Below are positions 10,515 to 20,392 of a DNA stretch of 64,000 nt, piece after piece (within the stretch, counting starts at the first letter, position 1; each line of letters starts with the position of its first letter). The translations under genes and the position numbers were made by a program. The notes beneath the pieces were generated by a model. That model was not told where the DNA came from. It saw only the letters and a program-made list of their open reading frames with translations, and ran no database searches. This DNA comes from Aporrectodea caliginosa (lineage: Eukaryota; Annelida; Clitellata; Crassiclitellata; Lumbricidae), in the NCBI GenBank assembly GCA_020284085.1, contig JACEVL010000209.1, forward strand, positions 62,001-126,000, read 5' to 3'.

Positions 10515-12298
10515 TTTTGTTCTCGTGTGAGTTCCGGCTAAGATTGATTCTACTCGCAAATCCACGGTAAACTCCCCTCCTCCTGTCTTCTCCTCCACTG
10601 CAGCTGTTCTCTCTTCGTGGAAGCCTCTTCAACCTGATGCCATCCGTCAACTCATAATGGACTCTTCTTCGAAGTCATGCGAACTTGACTTACTTCCTCC
10701 ATTCTTAATTAAGTAATTTATAGATGAACTTGTTCCGTTTTTGGTAATAATATGTAACTCTTCGCTGGCCCGGGGCTACGTACATGCATAAAAGGGCTGT
10801 TGTTTTCCCTCCCATCAAGCGACAAGGTCTTGACCCTGGCTCCCCTTCTTATTACCGCCCTATTTCAAACTTGTCTTTCCTCTCGAAGCTTCTTGAGAAA
10901 TGTGTGTCTGTACAACTGGTTCACTACCTTGACCTACACTCTCTAATGCCTCCTCTTCAGTCTGGATTTAGGAAATTTCACTCTACAGAATCTCTTATGG
11001 TGAGTCTTCTGGCTTATGTATTTCATGCCGTTGATCGTGGCCATGTCACTCTACTTTCCCTCTGTGACATTAGTGCTGCTTTCGACACTGTTGATCACAC
11101 CATCCTTCTTGACCGGCTCTCTAACTCATTTGGGATTACTGATTCTGCTCTTCTCTGGTTCTGTTCATTCCTTACTGATCGCTCTGTCTCGGTAGTTTTT
11201 GGTTCCACCCGCTCTGCTTGGGTCCCTCTCTCTTACGGCTTACCTCAGGGCTCGGTTCTTGCTCCCCTTCTGTTTGTCCTGTATACTTCGGATCTGGCTG
11301 GGGTCCTTGGTCCACTGGGTGTCCTATCCCGCCAATATGCTGATGACACGCAGGCTTACCTTCATGGACCTGCAGACACAGCTGCTGTTATGGTTGAGCG
11401 TATTCTAGAGGCTTCAACTGCTCTTGACCGATGGTTATCCTCAAATCGCCTCCGTCTTGTCTTGGTTAAGACGGATGTAATGGGTCTTGTCTTGGTTAAG
11501 ACCCAGTACATCTGGCTCGGTAGCCGTGTCCAGCTTACCAAGATTGATGCTGACTCCCTTCGTCTTCGGTTTCCAAATATGCACTTCTCTTCCTCTGTCC
11601 GTGATCTTGGATTCATTCTCGATCCTGTCCTCTCTCTGTCTGATCACGTCAATAGTGTCTCTCGTTTCTGCTTCTACTACCTACGCCAACTCCGTGCCAT
11701 CCGCCAATCAATTTCATTGCACGCTATCACGACCTTGGTCCATGCTCTGATCTGTTCCAGGATTGATTATGGAAATGCGGTGTACATTGGTCTCTCCTCT
11801 GCAAATACATCTAAACTTCAGTTCATTCTAAATGCTGCCGCCCGCCTCATAGGAGGCATTGCTAAGTTTGACCATATCTCCTATTTTATCCGTGACTCCC
11901 TTCACTGGCTCCCTATCCGCCAGCGCATCCAATTCAAGGTCTGTTCCCTCATGCGAAGCTGTCTTGCTGGCTCTGCACCTCATTATCTTAGGGCTTTTGT
12001 ACCCCAGTATCTTCTCTGCACAGTCGTTCCTCCCTTAGATCCTCGGCCCGTGGTTACTTGGTTGTCCCGTGGGTGCGTACTTCTACGGCCCAGTGTAGGA
12101 GTTTCGCTATTGTTGGTCCCAATAGCTGGAACCGGTTACCTCAGTCCCTCACGACTGCCCTTTTCTCTATTTCTTTTGACCAGTTCCGCCAGCGCCTGAA
12201 AACCTCTCTCTTTACCAGTGAAGACACTGGCCCGGGTCGGTGAGCGCCTCTGTTTTTGAGTGGCGCTATATAAATGCTCGATTACGATTACGATTACG
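10515..12298 (+). mobile_element. L2/CR1-like LINE with RT domain, decayed
   Basis: The longest frame (10784-12199) covers most of a reverse transcriptase: 'YRPISNLSFLSKLLEK', 'LCDISAAFDTVDH', 'GLPQGSVLAPLLF', then the catalytic 'QYADD' at about residue 185, and the C-terminal 'LHWLPIRQRIQFKV'. The start is in a different frame and contains stops (for example near 10710). The end shifts to another frame from about 12058 ('CRSFAIVGPNSWNRLP') and stops at 12243. A 30-bp internal duplication (LVLVKT twice) interrupts the conserved 'KTQYIWLGS' region. The 3' end has GTGGCGCTATATAAATG and an (ATTACG)n tail. 5'-truncated, with no endonuclease left, so not autonomous. Confidence 0.9.
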
Positions 12299-12491
12299 AT
12301 GACAAACCACAAAACGCCCCGCAGACAAACTGCATGCTTTCATCCTGTGTACACCATCTCCTCTTGCATCTCAATGCTGTACTTCATTCGATTCCGGATA
12401 AATGCGTGGGTGGCTATAAATTAAATTGGATTGATACAGGCGGCCATTTTGTTGGCACTCCTTGACTTTGTTAGACTTCATGTAGATCAAC

Positions 12492-12708
12492 TTAGACGAC
12501 GGTTATGTCCACGTCTACAGCTTTGTCGGTTGGTTGCACGTTGGTGCAGATGGTGCTGTTGGAAGGCGTTGGCTGTTGGGTCAATTCCAACTCTGTATAG
12601 AGAGGATCATCTGACGGTCTTTTGTTTCGAACGATTGTTTCATATTCGGGAGAGACCGATTCATTCTGTTCTTTCTTCTTCAAATGCGATGTTTCATTTT
12701 GTCCAGCA
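12492..12708 (-). CDS. Gene B-like second cytoplasmic-tail exon with ITAM-like tyrosine pair
   Basis: The acceptor 'tttcatgtag' precedes base 12708. It is nearly identical in context to the acceptor of the 13996 exon. The exon starts with one base completing a Cys codon, so it splices in frame (phase 2) to the TM exon at 14814-14922. It encodes 72 codons. 'SPEYETIV' and 'DPLYTELEL' give Y-x-x-I, 11 residues, Y-x-x-L, within the ITAM consensus spacing. It is paralogous to the N-terminal part of the 13321-13996 exon. A TAA lies where the longer copy has its ITIM tyrosine, and homology continues beyond the stop with indels. It may be an alternative last exon or a decaying duplicate. Confidence 0.5.
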
Positions 12709-12849
12709 CTACATGAAACCACAACAGGTACGGTCTCACCTGAGTCACAACAGGTTGTCAGACAGACACTATTTGCTTCTGCATATATCTAGAGCTACAT
12801 GTACACCCCAACTTTACTTTTCAGTGTCTTATTCCGATCGCTGTATACA

Positions 12850-13264
12850 TGCATGCATACATACAGGTATACATGCATACATACATACATACACATACAT
12901 GCATACATACATACATACATTCATATATACATACACACACATACATACATACATTCATATATACATACACACACATACATACATACATACATGCATACAT
13001 ACATACATACATTCATATATACATACACACACATACATACATACATACATACATACATACATACATACATACATACATACATACATACATACATACATAC
13101 ATACATACATACATACATACATACATACATACATACATACATACATACATACATACATACATACATACATACATACATACATACATACATACATACATAC
13201 ATACATACATACATACATACATACATACATACATACATACATACATACATACATACATACATAA
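12850..13264. repeat. (ACAT)n microsatellite, about 415 bp
   Basis: Degenerate at first, then more than 240 bp of perfect CATA repeats. It begins about 55 bp beyond gene B's stop codon, so it may fall in the transcript's 3' UTR. The long Thr/His/Ile or Met/Tyr/Val/Cys translations are artefacts. Confidence 0.98.
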
Positions 13265-13320
13265 GGTAATGGATGGCGTCACTATAACAATGATGATATA
13301 TGCAATCATTCTGTGGCTAT

Positions 13321-13996
13321 TTAGACGAAAGAAGACTTTTTCAGTTTCATCGGCTCTGCATAAACTGCACTGGGATCCGCTGTAGTAGCATCTCCATTTC
13401 CAGCTCCATGTTTTACTTCGATCGCATCCAGATAAACAGGATCTGTAGCCTTAACTGCCTTTCCCGTCGGGGTAGATGACTTCGTTGGCTTATTCAGTTG
13501 AGAATAAATCGCATTGGGATCGCCCAGAGGGTTTGCTTCAGCAAGCGGATAAATATTTTGTTGATCACCAGCTGCATGGTGGTTTGGAGCAGATGCAGTA
13601 GCTGTAGATCTTTTACCTGGCTTGATTGGGTCTTCATACACTTTGCCACTGGCTGACGTGGGTAGCTTGCAGGGTTGGGAATAAATGGGGCTGAAACAGG
13701 TGGTTATTTTGTCGGTACTCCTTGGCCTGTTATGGTCTTGCTTTAGTAAGTCTAGATTCATATAATCGACGCTTTCGCCCATGTCACCCGCTTCGCTGGT
13801 GGGTTGAAAGTTGGCGTAGATGGAGCTGCTGGAAGGCGTTGGCCGTTGGATCATTTCCACACCAGTATAGGTGGTGTTACCAGGTGGAGCAGTACCTTCT
13901 GACGGTCTGTTGATTTTAACCACGGTTGCATATACCGGAGAGACCGTTGCACTCTGTTTTGTGCTCCTCTTGGGTGATCCCTCGTTTCGTCTATAG
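13321..13996 (-). CDS. Gene B terminal exon: cytoplasmic tail with about ten tyrosine motifs
   Basis: The acceptor 'gatttatgtag' precedes base 13996. The first base completes a Cys codon left open (phase 2) by the TM exon. The frame then runs 224 codons to the stop at 13321. Tyrosine motifs in order include YATV, YTGV, YANF, VDYMNL (matches the ITIM consensus and a Y-x-N Grb2-type site), YSQP, YEDP, YPLA, YSQL, YLDA and YAEP. Y-x-x-P sites are the type bound by Crk/Nck-class SH2 domains. The rest is Pro/Ser/Thr/Lys-rich and presumably disordered. Known families suggest recruitment of SH2 phosphatases or adaptors after phosphorylation; that is inference. No clear AATAAA was seen before the microsatellite. 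Confidence 0.8.
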
Positions 13997-14009
13997 CTAC
14001 ATAAATCAA

Positions 14010-14810
14010 AGAAGGTTAAGTGCGGCCCTTGTCACAGTAAAGTGTGAGAATGAAATACTGGGCTTCATCACAATGTCTTGAGTCTTCATTAGTGAAAATT
14101 CAAAGTACCGTTTGAATGTGTGGCAATAGCATGCCAAGCCATGTCACTGTTCCTAAGATTAAAGTTCAATTCTTCCTATTTGATTTTCTTCCGGCATTTA
14201 AACTTAATAGAAGCAGAAATTAATATTTTTGGTCTCCAGCTCTGTTCCGGGAGTTCCCAGACACGCCTTTATCAGGTTCTTTGCGGTATATTGAAAATGT
14301 GCTTCATAAATGTTCCAATACATATATACAAGAAGCCTCAAAGAGGTGCACTCAATGTAATAAGGAGAATCAACAAACCCAACAAGTCACTTATAATTTC
14401 TCTATCAATATCAGAGATTTCTATAATCAACGTAATAATAATCACATAAGAACTACCCAGCAGTATTGCTTTCACATTCATTTTTGCAAGTAATTGTTTC
14501 AGTGGCCGGTCTTTTTTCTCAGGTCTCTACGGAACAATGAACTATACAACCACTTTCATTGGGCTCAGAGCGGGCCCTCATCTCGCCATAGATTGAGCGG
14601 TGAACCGCTGTTGATCCAACGAACGCGGGCAATCTTATTTGCCGTCCCTAACATATGGCATAAGAAACTCACTGGATATGATCGTTACCATTTTAGATCA
14701 ACAAATGGTGTAATACGGACAGGTGTTTCATTATTTTGTTTAAAATTAAAAGCTGTTCACATCCGTACAGACATGTGTATAAAACATGAATTTCAAACAT
14801 TATAATTACT
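14010..14810. other. Gene B intron between TM and tail exons
   Basis: No coding or repeat signal. The bounds are set by the consensus donor gtaagt at 14808-14813 and the acceptor at 13997-13998. Confidence 0.6.
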
Positions 14811-14813
14811 TAC

Positions 14814-14922
14814 CATTTGCGCCTTCGGATTACCAAGATTACGACAACGACAATGAAAGCAACCGCCATCAATAGAAGAAAGATGAGAAGAATTTCTGTT
14901 GTGTTGAACGATTTGAATAGTC
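14814..14922 (-). CDS. Gene B transmembrane exon
   Basis: The acceptor 'atgttttgtag' precedes base 14922 and the consensus donor AAATG|gtaagt follows 14814. The 109-bp exon joins the stalk exon in phase 1 (completing Gly) and leaves phase 2 for the tail. It encodes a single hydrophobic helix, 'ILLIFLLLMAVAFIVVVVIL', followed by a basic RRRK stop-transfer, so the C-terminus is cytoplasmic. There is no charged residue inside the helix, which argues against obligatory pairing with a DAP12-like adaptor. It lies in a frame not picked up by a simple long-ORF reading. Confidence 0.82.
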
Positions 14923-15067
14923 CTACAAAACATTTGATACACGGTAATTGTAAAGACCAGTACTAGGCCCACTATAAATGTTCGATTACCATTACAATTA
15001 CAATTATTGTTATATAGGTCACATATTATCAACGCAAGGCAGCCGACTGTAGTCGTTAAACTTCACA

Positions 15068-15125
15068 TTTCATAATGCCAATTGAAAGCTAAGCACAGGG
15101 CACCAGCTTGTTCACTAGCGCTGAA
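15068..15125 (-). repeat. Dispersed repeat 3' end (copy 3)
   Basis: Contains AAAGCTAAGCACAGGGCACCAGCTTGTTCACTAGCGCT on the plus strand in consecutive pieces. It matches 39680-39765 in reverse and is related to 3360-3415. It sits in the stalk-TM intron of gene B. Confidence 0.55.
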
Positions 15126-15500
15126 GTTGTGCGGGGTGTTGCTTTGTGAATTATTAGTTAATAATAAATTGTGGTGTAATACAATACAGCGCAATACAGT
15201 AAACTACGATATATAACAATAAAATAAGGCGCATCACAGCGCTATCTGACATTAACGAAACAAACGTCCTTGTTTCGAATCGTACCTAAACATTTCTAAA
15301 GCGTCCCGGGAAAAGAAAATGCGTGGAAAGAGCGAAAGTATGCAGAGTAGATCCCAGCCATAAGCTTAGCCCGTAGTATATCATTCGAACGGGGTATTTT
15401 GAAGTCGGACAACACCACGATCGTTGCTATTAGTGATTGAACATGGTAAAATGTATATACGAACAGAGTAACTTATGTTATAGATTTATCATGAAATTAC

Positions 15501-15989
15501 CTGTTGATGACGAAGCGAAAGCAGTCGTTTGATTCTCAGCAAAATAAATTGACTGTCGTTGATCCAAAGACGAAGATGAAACAGTCTTTGCATCAATCTC
15601 CCCAACAGTAATGGTCGAGGTATAAGTAGTCACACTGGAAATGACCGGTGCGGTAGTTGCGGTAGTCGCGGTGGTGGTGATTGTGGTTGTGGCTGTCGTG
15701 GTTGGAGTAGCAACAATGGGAGTTTTAGTGGAAGTTGTTGTTGTGGTTGGAGTAGTTGCAATGGGAGTTTTATTGGAAGTGGTGATTGTTGTTGGAGTAG
15801 TAGCAATAGGAGTTTTAGTGGAAGTGGTAGTTTTGACTGGAATAGTAGCAATAGGAGTTTTAGTGGAAGTGGTAGTGGCGATGGCAGGATTAGTTGAGCG
15901 AATAGCGGATGTTCTCCGAGCAGTGCTAGTCGATGGCAGCATCTCTCCAGTAACAACGATTTTTGTTGTCACGGCATCAGATTTGTTTT
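15501..15989 (-). CDS. Gene B mucin-like stalk exon (Thr/Pro-rich)
   Basis: The acceptor 'ttctatttacag' precedes base 15989 and the donor TCAACAG|gtaatt follows 15501. Both ends are phase 1 (489 bp). A non-repetitive head ('SDAVTTKIVVTGEMLPST') is followed by four imperfect 15-residue repeats built on 'TTTSTKTPIATTP', then Thr/Ala runs and a Ser-rich end. This is the composition of an O-glycosylated extracellular stalk. The next exon in the same phase is the TM helix, so it is membrane-proximal. No CTLD or signal-peptide exon for gene B was found further upstream in the window. They are either lost or distant. Confidence 0.78.
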
Positions 15990-16029
15990 CTGTAAATAGA
16001 AAATCGAGAGTGAACATCGATTATAGCTA

Positions 16030-16900
16030 AGAGAAACTCTAACGAAGCGAACAACTACTTCCTACAGGTTAGGTTGGTTTTTATACGAGTAAAGGTTTAG
16101 TATGTATTCGTACTTGGCGAAATTGTCATTTTACTTTTTCTGGAAAGAGAAATCCGAGAGTAATTGCCCATAGGAGAGGTTCAGTCATCATTCAGTAAGA
16201 CGATCACAAAACGAACATTGACCGAGGCATGATACCATGCTTATTTGTTGACTTTTACACCAGAAAACGTTTAGCGATACTATACTATCCTAGATAAGCC
16301 TTGGGCGGCTCATCAGAAAATTAAAAAGTCGTTGTCTTTAAGACTATTCTTTCGCTATTGCGGCTATTTATTTACCCGTCAGCCAACTGATCATTCAGTT
16401 TAGCAAAATGACTGTACCCTTTCTACCAGGTTAAATGTAATGCCCAGAAACCCATGAAGTGTGAGCTAATAAATAATGTAAAATAGAATACCGACGTGGA
16501 GCTTTCACCTGTCAACTGTCTTGCATTGGCATTATATCAGAGGGCACAATTTAAAATTTTAACAATTGAACATCAGAATATTCTCTTAAATCAGAGGATT
16601 GTGAATCAATGATGCTATATTTGCACCACGTTTCAGCAGTTAAAGCTAAGAGTGAACAGTTGGATGGATAGATACAGCCACTAACAACTGCAGCTTAACT
16701 ATACATGAAGCGCAGACGCTGTTACATACAGTCAGGAATTGCTGCAACCTTTTGAAGTATCATTAAACTGGCAACCAATGACGCTTAAGTGCTTTGACCA
16801 CAGTCAAAATTATTTAGTGACTAAGCGAAACGTGAGAATGCCTCGGTGGTATTCAGCACTGACTTCGGTGGGGAGAGACTACGAATCTCTAAAAGTGTAG
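16030..16900. other. No gene seen (gene B upstream or intron)
   Basis: AT-rich sequence without coding signals on either strand. Confidence 0.4.
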
Positions 16901-16909
16901 GACACACCT

Positions 16910-17040
16910 CCTTGGCAGACAATGGTATAATGGTGGTTGCAGTTGCAAGTCCTCCACTTCCGATCATGATCACAAATGGTTTGGTTGTTGTCTCGACTGC
17001 ATTGTGGGTTAATGCAAGTAGTATTAGTTGTTGCTACCTG
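16910..17040 (-). other. Conserved duplicated segment, copy 2
   Basis: The minus frame reads 'TKPFVIMIGSGGLATATTI...LSAKEVC', closely related to copy 1 at 640-810, in the same relative position upstream of a stalk exon. The spacing to the stalk differs (about 930 versus about 500 bp), so conservation is local rather than a uniformly recent duplication. Confidence 0.45.
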
Positions 17041-17474
17041 GGCCAATTGACCAAATACTGGTCAAAATCACCTCAAATCGCCGTGAACGGACCTTAATAT
17101 TGGTCAGAATTATCATACACTGACCAATATTAGGTCAGACCCCTCATTCACGAAGCTATATGCGCCTATTGAACTCTAAAGCAGGCAAAAAATCTGGCAA
17201 CGCGTGTTTCTTTCAGTCCTCGGGCTATATTACTCCTCAGCGCGTGATAACAATAGGCCTCTGTTACGACAGACTTTAATTGGTATGTCCGCCCATTCGT
17301 CCGTATGCCTTCAGTCTGTCCGTCTGCCTGTCCGTCTCGTGGCCTATATTATTCCTTCATTCTTCATTAAATGCATAGGCCCATGTTTTATCGTCGCAAT
17401 AATATATATATATATATGCCTGTTCATACAAACCTAATCAATAGACTTTATCCATCCAGGCATCTATTCATCCA

Positions 17475-17801
17475 TTAATAACGCGTTCGATTGTTCAACG
17501 TCAACGCTGACATAGGCCTACTCATAAACACAAGACGGAACTGCGTAGGATTAACTACGACGAAGACATTCGTACAACCTCGGAAATGAAAACAATAGAA
17601 CATTGAATCATACAGACGAAAAACTTTGGCGTTTATAAACTGACCTATATCCTGATCAACACTTACGAAACGCGAATCATAGTGGAGCGACCCGTCAGAA
17701 TTCGCAATTAAACACAAGCAGACTCCAATAGTTCTAACCCGACGTATAGAACAAATGTAGTCATGGTTGAGATATTCATCAATACTCCGTAATGGTCGCA
17801 C
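17475..17801 (-). CDS. Hypothetical ORF, divergent from the 17825 gene
   Basis: A 108-codon minus-strand frame begins 24 bp from the plus-strand start at 17825. The product is not recognised: no signal peptide, no clear domain, Tyr/Phe/Arg-rich. A divergent pair sharing a TATA-rich spacer would suit a compact mobile or virus-like element, but the frame may be chance. Confidence 0.25.
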   Translation of the reverse strand: MRPLRSIDEYLNHDYICSIRRVRTIGVCLCLIANSDGSLHYDSRFVSVDQDIGQFINAKVFRLYDSMFYCFHFRGCTNVFVVVNPTQFRLVFMSRPMSALTLNNRTRY

Positions 17802-17814
17802 AGCTGCACGAGTG

Positions 17815-17824
17815 TATATATAAA
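17815..17824 (+). promoter_or_regulatory. TATA-like box next to start codon
   Basis: TATATATAAA abuts the ATG at 17825, and a second TATATAAA directly precedes the ATG at 17879. If the first is a true TATA box, initiation about 30 bp downstream would make 17879 the translated start. Confidence 0.4.
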
Positions 17825-18610
17825 ATGAGTGAACATATTTTCACGAAAGAGCTTAAAGAAAAATCTTCTGTATATAAAATGGATCATACGAAGAACACTG
17901 TTATCGAACTAAGAAATATCGCCAAGCAGAGGGGCTTGGTCGGATATACGAGATTACGGAAAGCGGAGTTGATCGCTAAAATTGAAGCTAACGAGACTCA
18001 AACGCTAATCCCCTCACATTTTACACCGATCTCACCTAATATAATTGAAATCCCAACACAAGCATCCGTACCAGCCACGAAAGTACGAAAACTATTCGAT
18101 AAGACGAAATCAGCGCTTAATAGATGTGTTGAGGCTATTGAAAGGAACATACCTAAGCAACCGATGAAAGTCGTAAAGAAGTTTTTTAAGCCTATGCAAA
18201 CAAAAATTACTTCATATTTTAGGAAAATAATTAAACCAAAGTTCGAAATCCTAGAGACCGCGAATGCTATTAAGGGATTTACTAAACGATACACGATCGA
18301 AGGAACTGAGGGAATCGACGTCACATCTTTCCTCGATGCTGTAAAGCCGCGGGTAGTCGGTCTGCTAACGAAAAATCGAGGGGTTAAAGTTCAATTCAAT
18401 CTTTTATGTGTAATGGAGAAAGTAGATATGAAATCTGGGGAAGTAGTCGAAGCTGAACCTAATTTTAAATCGAAGAATGAGATTATTTTAGACGCAACCG
18501 ACGTGGGTGAAATATATAGCGACGCAGTGGAAAAAATTAAGGAGAGCATGGCGAGTTATCAGAGAATCTTCAAGACGAGACTAAAGAGGCTGGATAGCAG
18601 GTTGTATTGA
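17825..18610 (+). CDS. Rho_N/SAP-like domain protein, probably from a mobile or virus-like element
   Basis: This is 261 codons from ATG 17825. The frame is open from 17792, and ATG 17879 is an alternative start right before the conserved domain. Residues about 27-53 ('VIELRNIAKQRG...GYTRLRKAELIAKI') match the Rho-N/SAP-type helix-extended-loop-helix nucleic-acid-binding module. A Lys/Arg-rich linker follows, then a folded-looking region ('GFTKRYTIEG', 'SFLDAVKPRVVGLL', 'GEIYSDAVEKIKESMASYQ'). By recollection, similar N-termini occur in long ORFs of large virus-like or Polinton-type elements in invertebrates, which I cannot verify. The ORF ends just before a minisatellite, so it is likely 3'-truncated. 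No introns and a single uninterrupted frame suggest recent acquisition or selection. Confidence 0.6.
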   Translation: MSEHIFTKELKEKSSVYKMDHTKNTVIELRNIAKQRGLVGYTRLRKAELIAKIEANETQTLIPSHFTPISPNIIEIPTQASVPATKVRKLFDKTKSALNRCVEAIERNIPKQPMKVVKKFFKPMQTKITSYFRKIIKPKFEILETANAIKGFTKRYTIEGTEGIDVTSFLDAVKPRVVGLLTKNRGVKVQFNLLCVMEKVDMKSGEVVEAEPNFKSKNEIILDATDVGEIYSDAVEKIKESMASYQRIFKTRLKRLDSRLY

Positions 18611-20262
18611 CCGCAGTGCACCTCCCTCTCATGCCACCCTCCCATGGTGCCTTCCTCTCCTGTCACCGCCCTCTAATTACACCCCTCTCATGACACCTCC
18701 CTCTCATGACACCTCCCTCTCATGACACCTCCCTCTAATGACACCCATCTCATAGCACCTATCGCTCATGACACTCCGTCTCATGGCACCCCTCTCAAGC
18801 CACCTCCGTCTCATGACACCCCTTCTCAGGCCACCTTCCTCTCATGGCACCATAGCAACTCCCTCTCATGCCACCTCTCTCATGTCACTTTTATGACACT
18901 CCCTCGCAGTGCACCTCCCTCTCAAGCCACCTCCGTCTCATGACACCCCTTCTCAGGCCACCTTCCTCTCATGGCACCATAGCAACTCCCTCTCATGCCA
19001 CCTCTCTCATGTCACTTTTATGACACTCCTCTCATGGCACCTGCCTCTCATGCCACCTCCCTTCTATGACACCCCTCTCATGAAACCTTCCTCTCATGAC
19101 ACCTCCCTCTCATGGCACCTTTCTCTCATGCCACTCCTCTCATGACTCCTCCCTCTAGTACCACCTCCCTCTCATGCCACCTACCTCTCATGCCACCTCC
19201 CTCTCATGCCACCTCATTCTCATGCCACCTTCCTTTCATGCCACCTCCCTCTTATGCCGCCTCCTTTTATGACACCTCTTTCATGACACCTCCCTCTTAT
19301 GACACCCCTCTCATGCCACCCACTCTTATGACACCGCCTCTCATGCCATATCCATGTCATGACACCCCTCTCGTCACCTACTTCTCATTTCACCTCTCTC
19401 GCATGCCACCTCCATTTTATGACACCCCTCTCATGGCACCTCCTTCTATAATGATTGTGCACCAAGGTGCGGTTGGAAGTTGGTTTGTCACTAACTTACT
19501 TGATGCGTAAAACGTTTATTGTCAGGATACTTTATACTTTTTAACTGTGTTTATAAGATGTCTGTACACCAAAGTGCGATTATCAATTGATTAATAAAGA
19601 ACATACTACCTCCCTCTCATGCCACATCCCTTTTATGCCACCCCTCGCATGACACCCCTCTCATGCCACCTCCCTCTCACGATGCCCCTCTAATCGTAAC
19701 TTCCTCTCATGCAATGTTCCTCTCATGACACCCCTTTCATGCCATCTCCCTCTCACCACACGCCTCTCATGGCACCTCCCTCTCTCTCATGCCACCTCCC
19801 TTTTATGACACCCCTCTCATGCCACCTCCCTCTCATGCCACTCCTCTCATGGCACCTCCTTCTCATGCCACCCCTCTCATGCCACCTCCCTCTCATGCCA
19901 CTCCTCTCATGGCACCTCCTTCTCATGCCACCCCCCTCTCATGCCACCTCCCTCTCATGCCACTCCTCTCATGGCACCTCCTCATGCCACCTCCCTCTCA
20001 TGGCACCTCCCTCTCATGCCACTCCTCTCATGGCACCTCCTCATGCCACCCCTCTCATGGCACCTTCCTCTCATGCCACCTCCCTCTAGTACCACCTCCC
20101 TCTCATGCCACCTCCGTTTATGACACAGCCTCTCATGACACCCCTCTCATGCCACCTCCATCTCATGACACCCCTCTCATACCACCTCTCTCATGCCATC
20201 CCTCTTATGCCCCCTCTCATGGCACCTTCCTCTCATGCCACCTCCCTCTCATGCCTCCTCGC
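18611..20262 (+). repeat. Minisatellite, about 16-bp unit (CTCATGCCACCTCCCT)n
   Basis: About 1.6 kb of imperfect 15-17 bp units. Variants (GACACCCC, GGCACCTCC) alternate in local blocks. A 112-bp block (18784-18905 versus 18922-19030) is repeated nearly unchanged. Interrupted by a LINE tail at 19448-19612. The Pro/Ser/His-rich frames are artefacts. Confidence 0.95.
19448..19612 (+). mobile_element. LINE 3' UTR fragment inside the minisatellite
   Basis: Matches the 3' UTR of the 6690-7160 element (ATAATGATTGTGCACCAA ... TTAATAAAG) but lacks its coding part. The minisatellite resumes directly after. Confidence 0.75.
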
Positions 20263-20392
20263 CAAGTATTATTATTAAACTGAAAAATTTCTGAATAAGT
20301 TACTCATTCGAATTCTATCAACAATTATAATACACCTTCAGAAAACTCTATAGGTCTATGTATGCTCTAAGAATGTCTATCCGACATAAAGG

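Noticed and set aside
12799..13385. Long Thr/His/Ile and Met/Tyr/Val/Cys frames
   Set aside because: Translations of the (ACAT)n microsatellite on both strands. Open by periodicity only.
14793..15032. 79-codon minus frame starting MIICDLYNNN
   Set aside because: It overlaps the real TM exon in the wrong frame. The correct frame gives the hydrophobic helix and matches splice phases on both sides.
15641..16030. Plus-strand Val-rich hydrophobic frame
   Set aside because: Antisense of the Thr-rich stalk exon (ACN codons read as GTN). It is not a membrane protein.
18722..20283. Pro/Ser/His-rich frames over 18.7-20.3 kb
   Set aside because: Artefacts of the 16-bp minisatellite.
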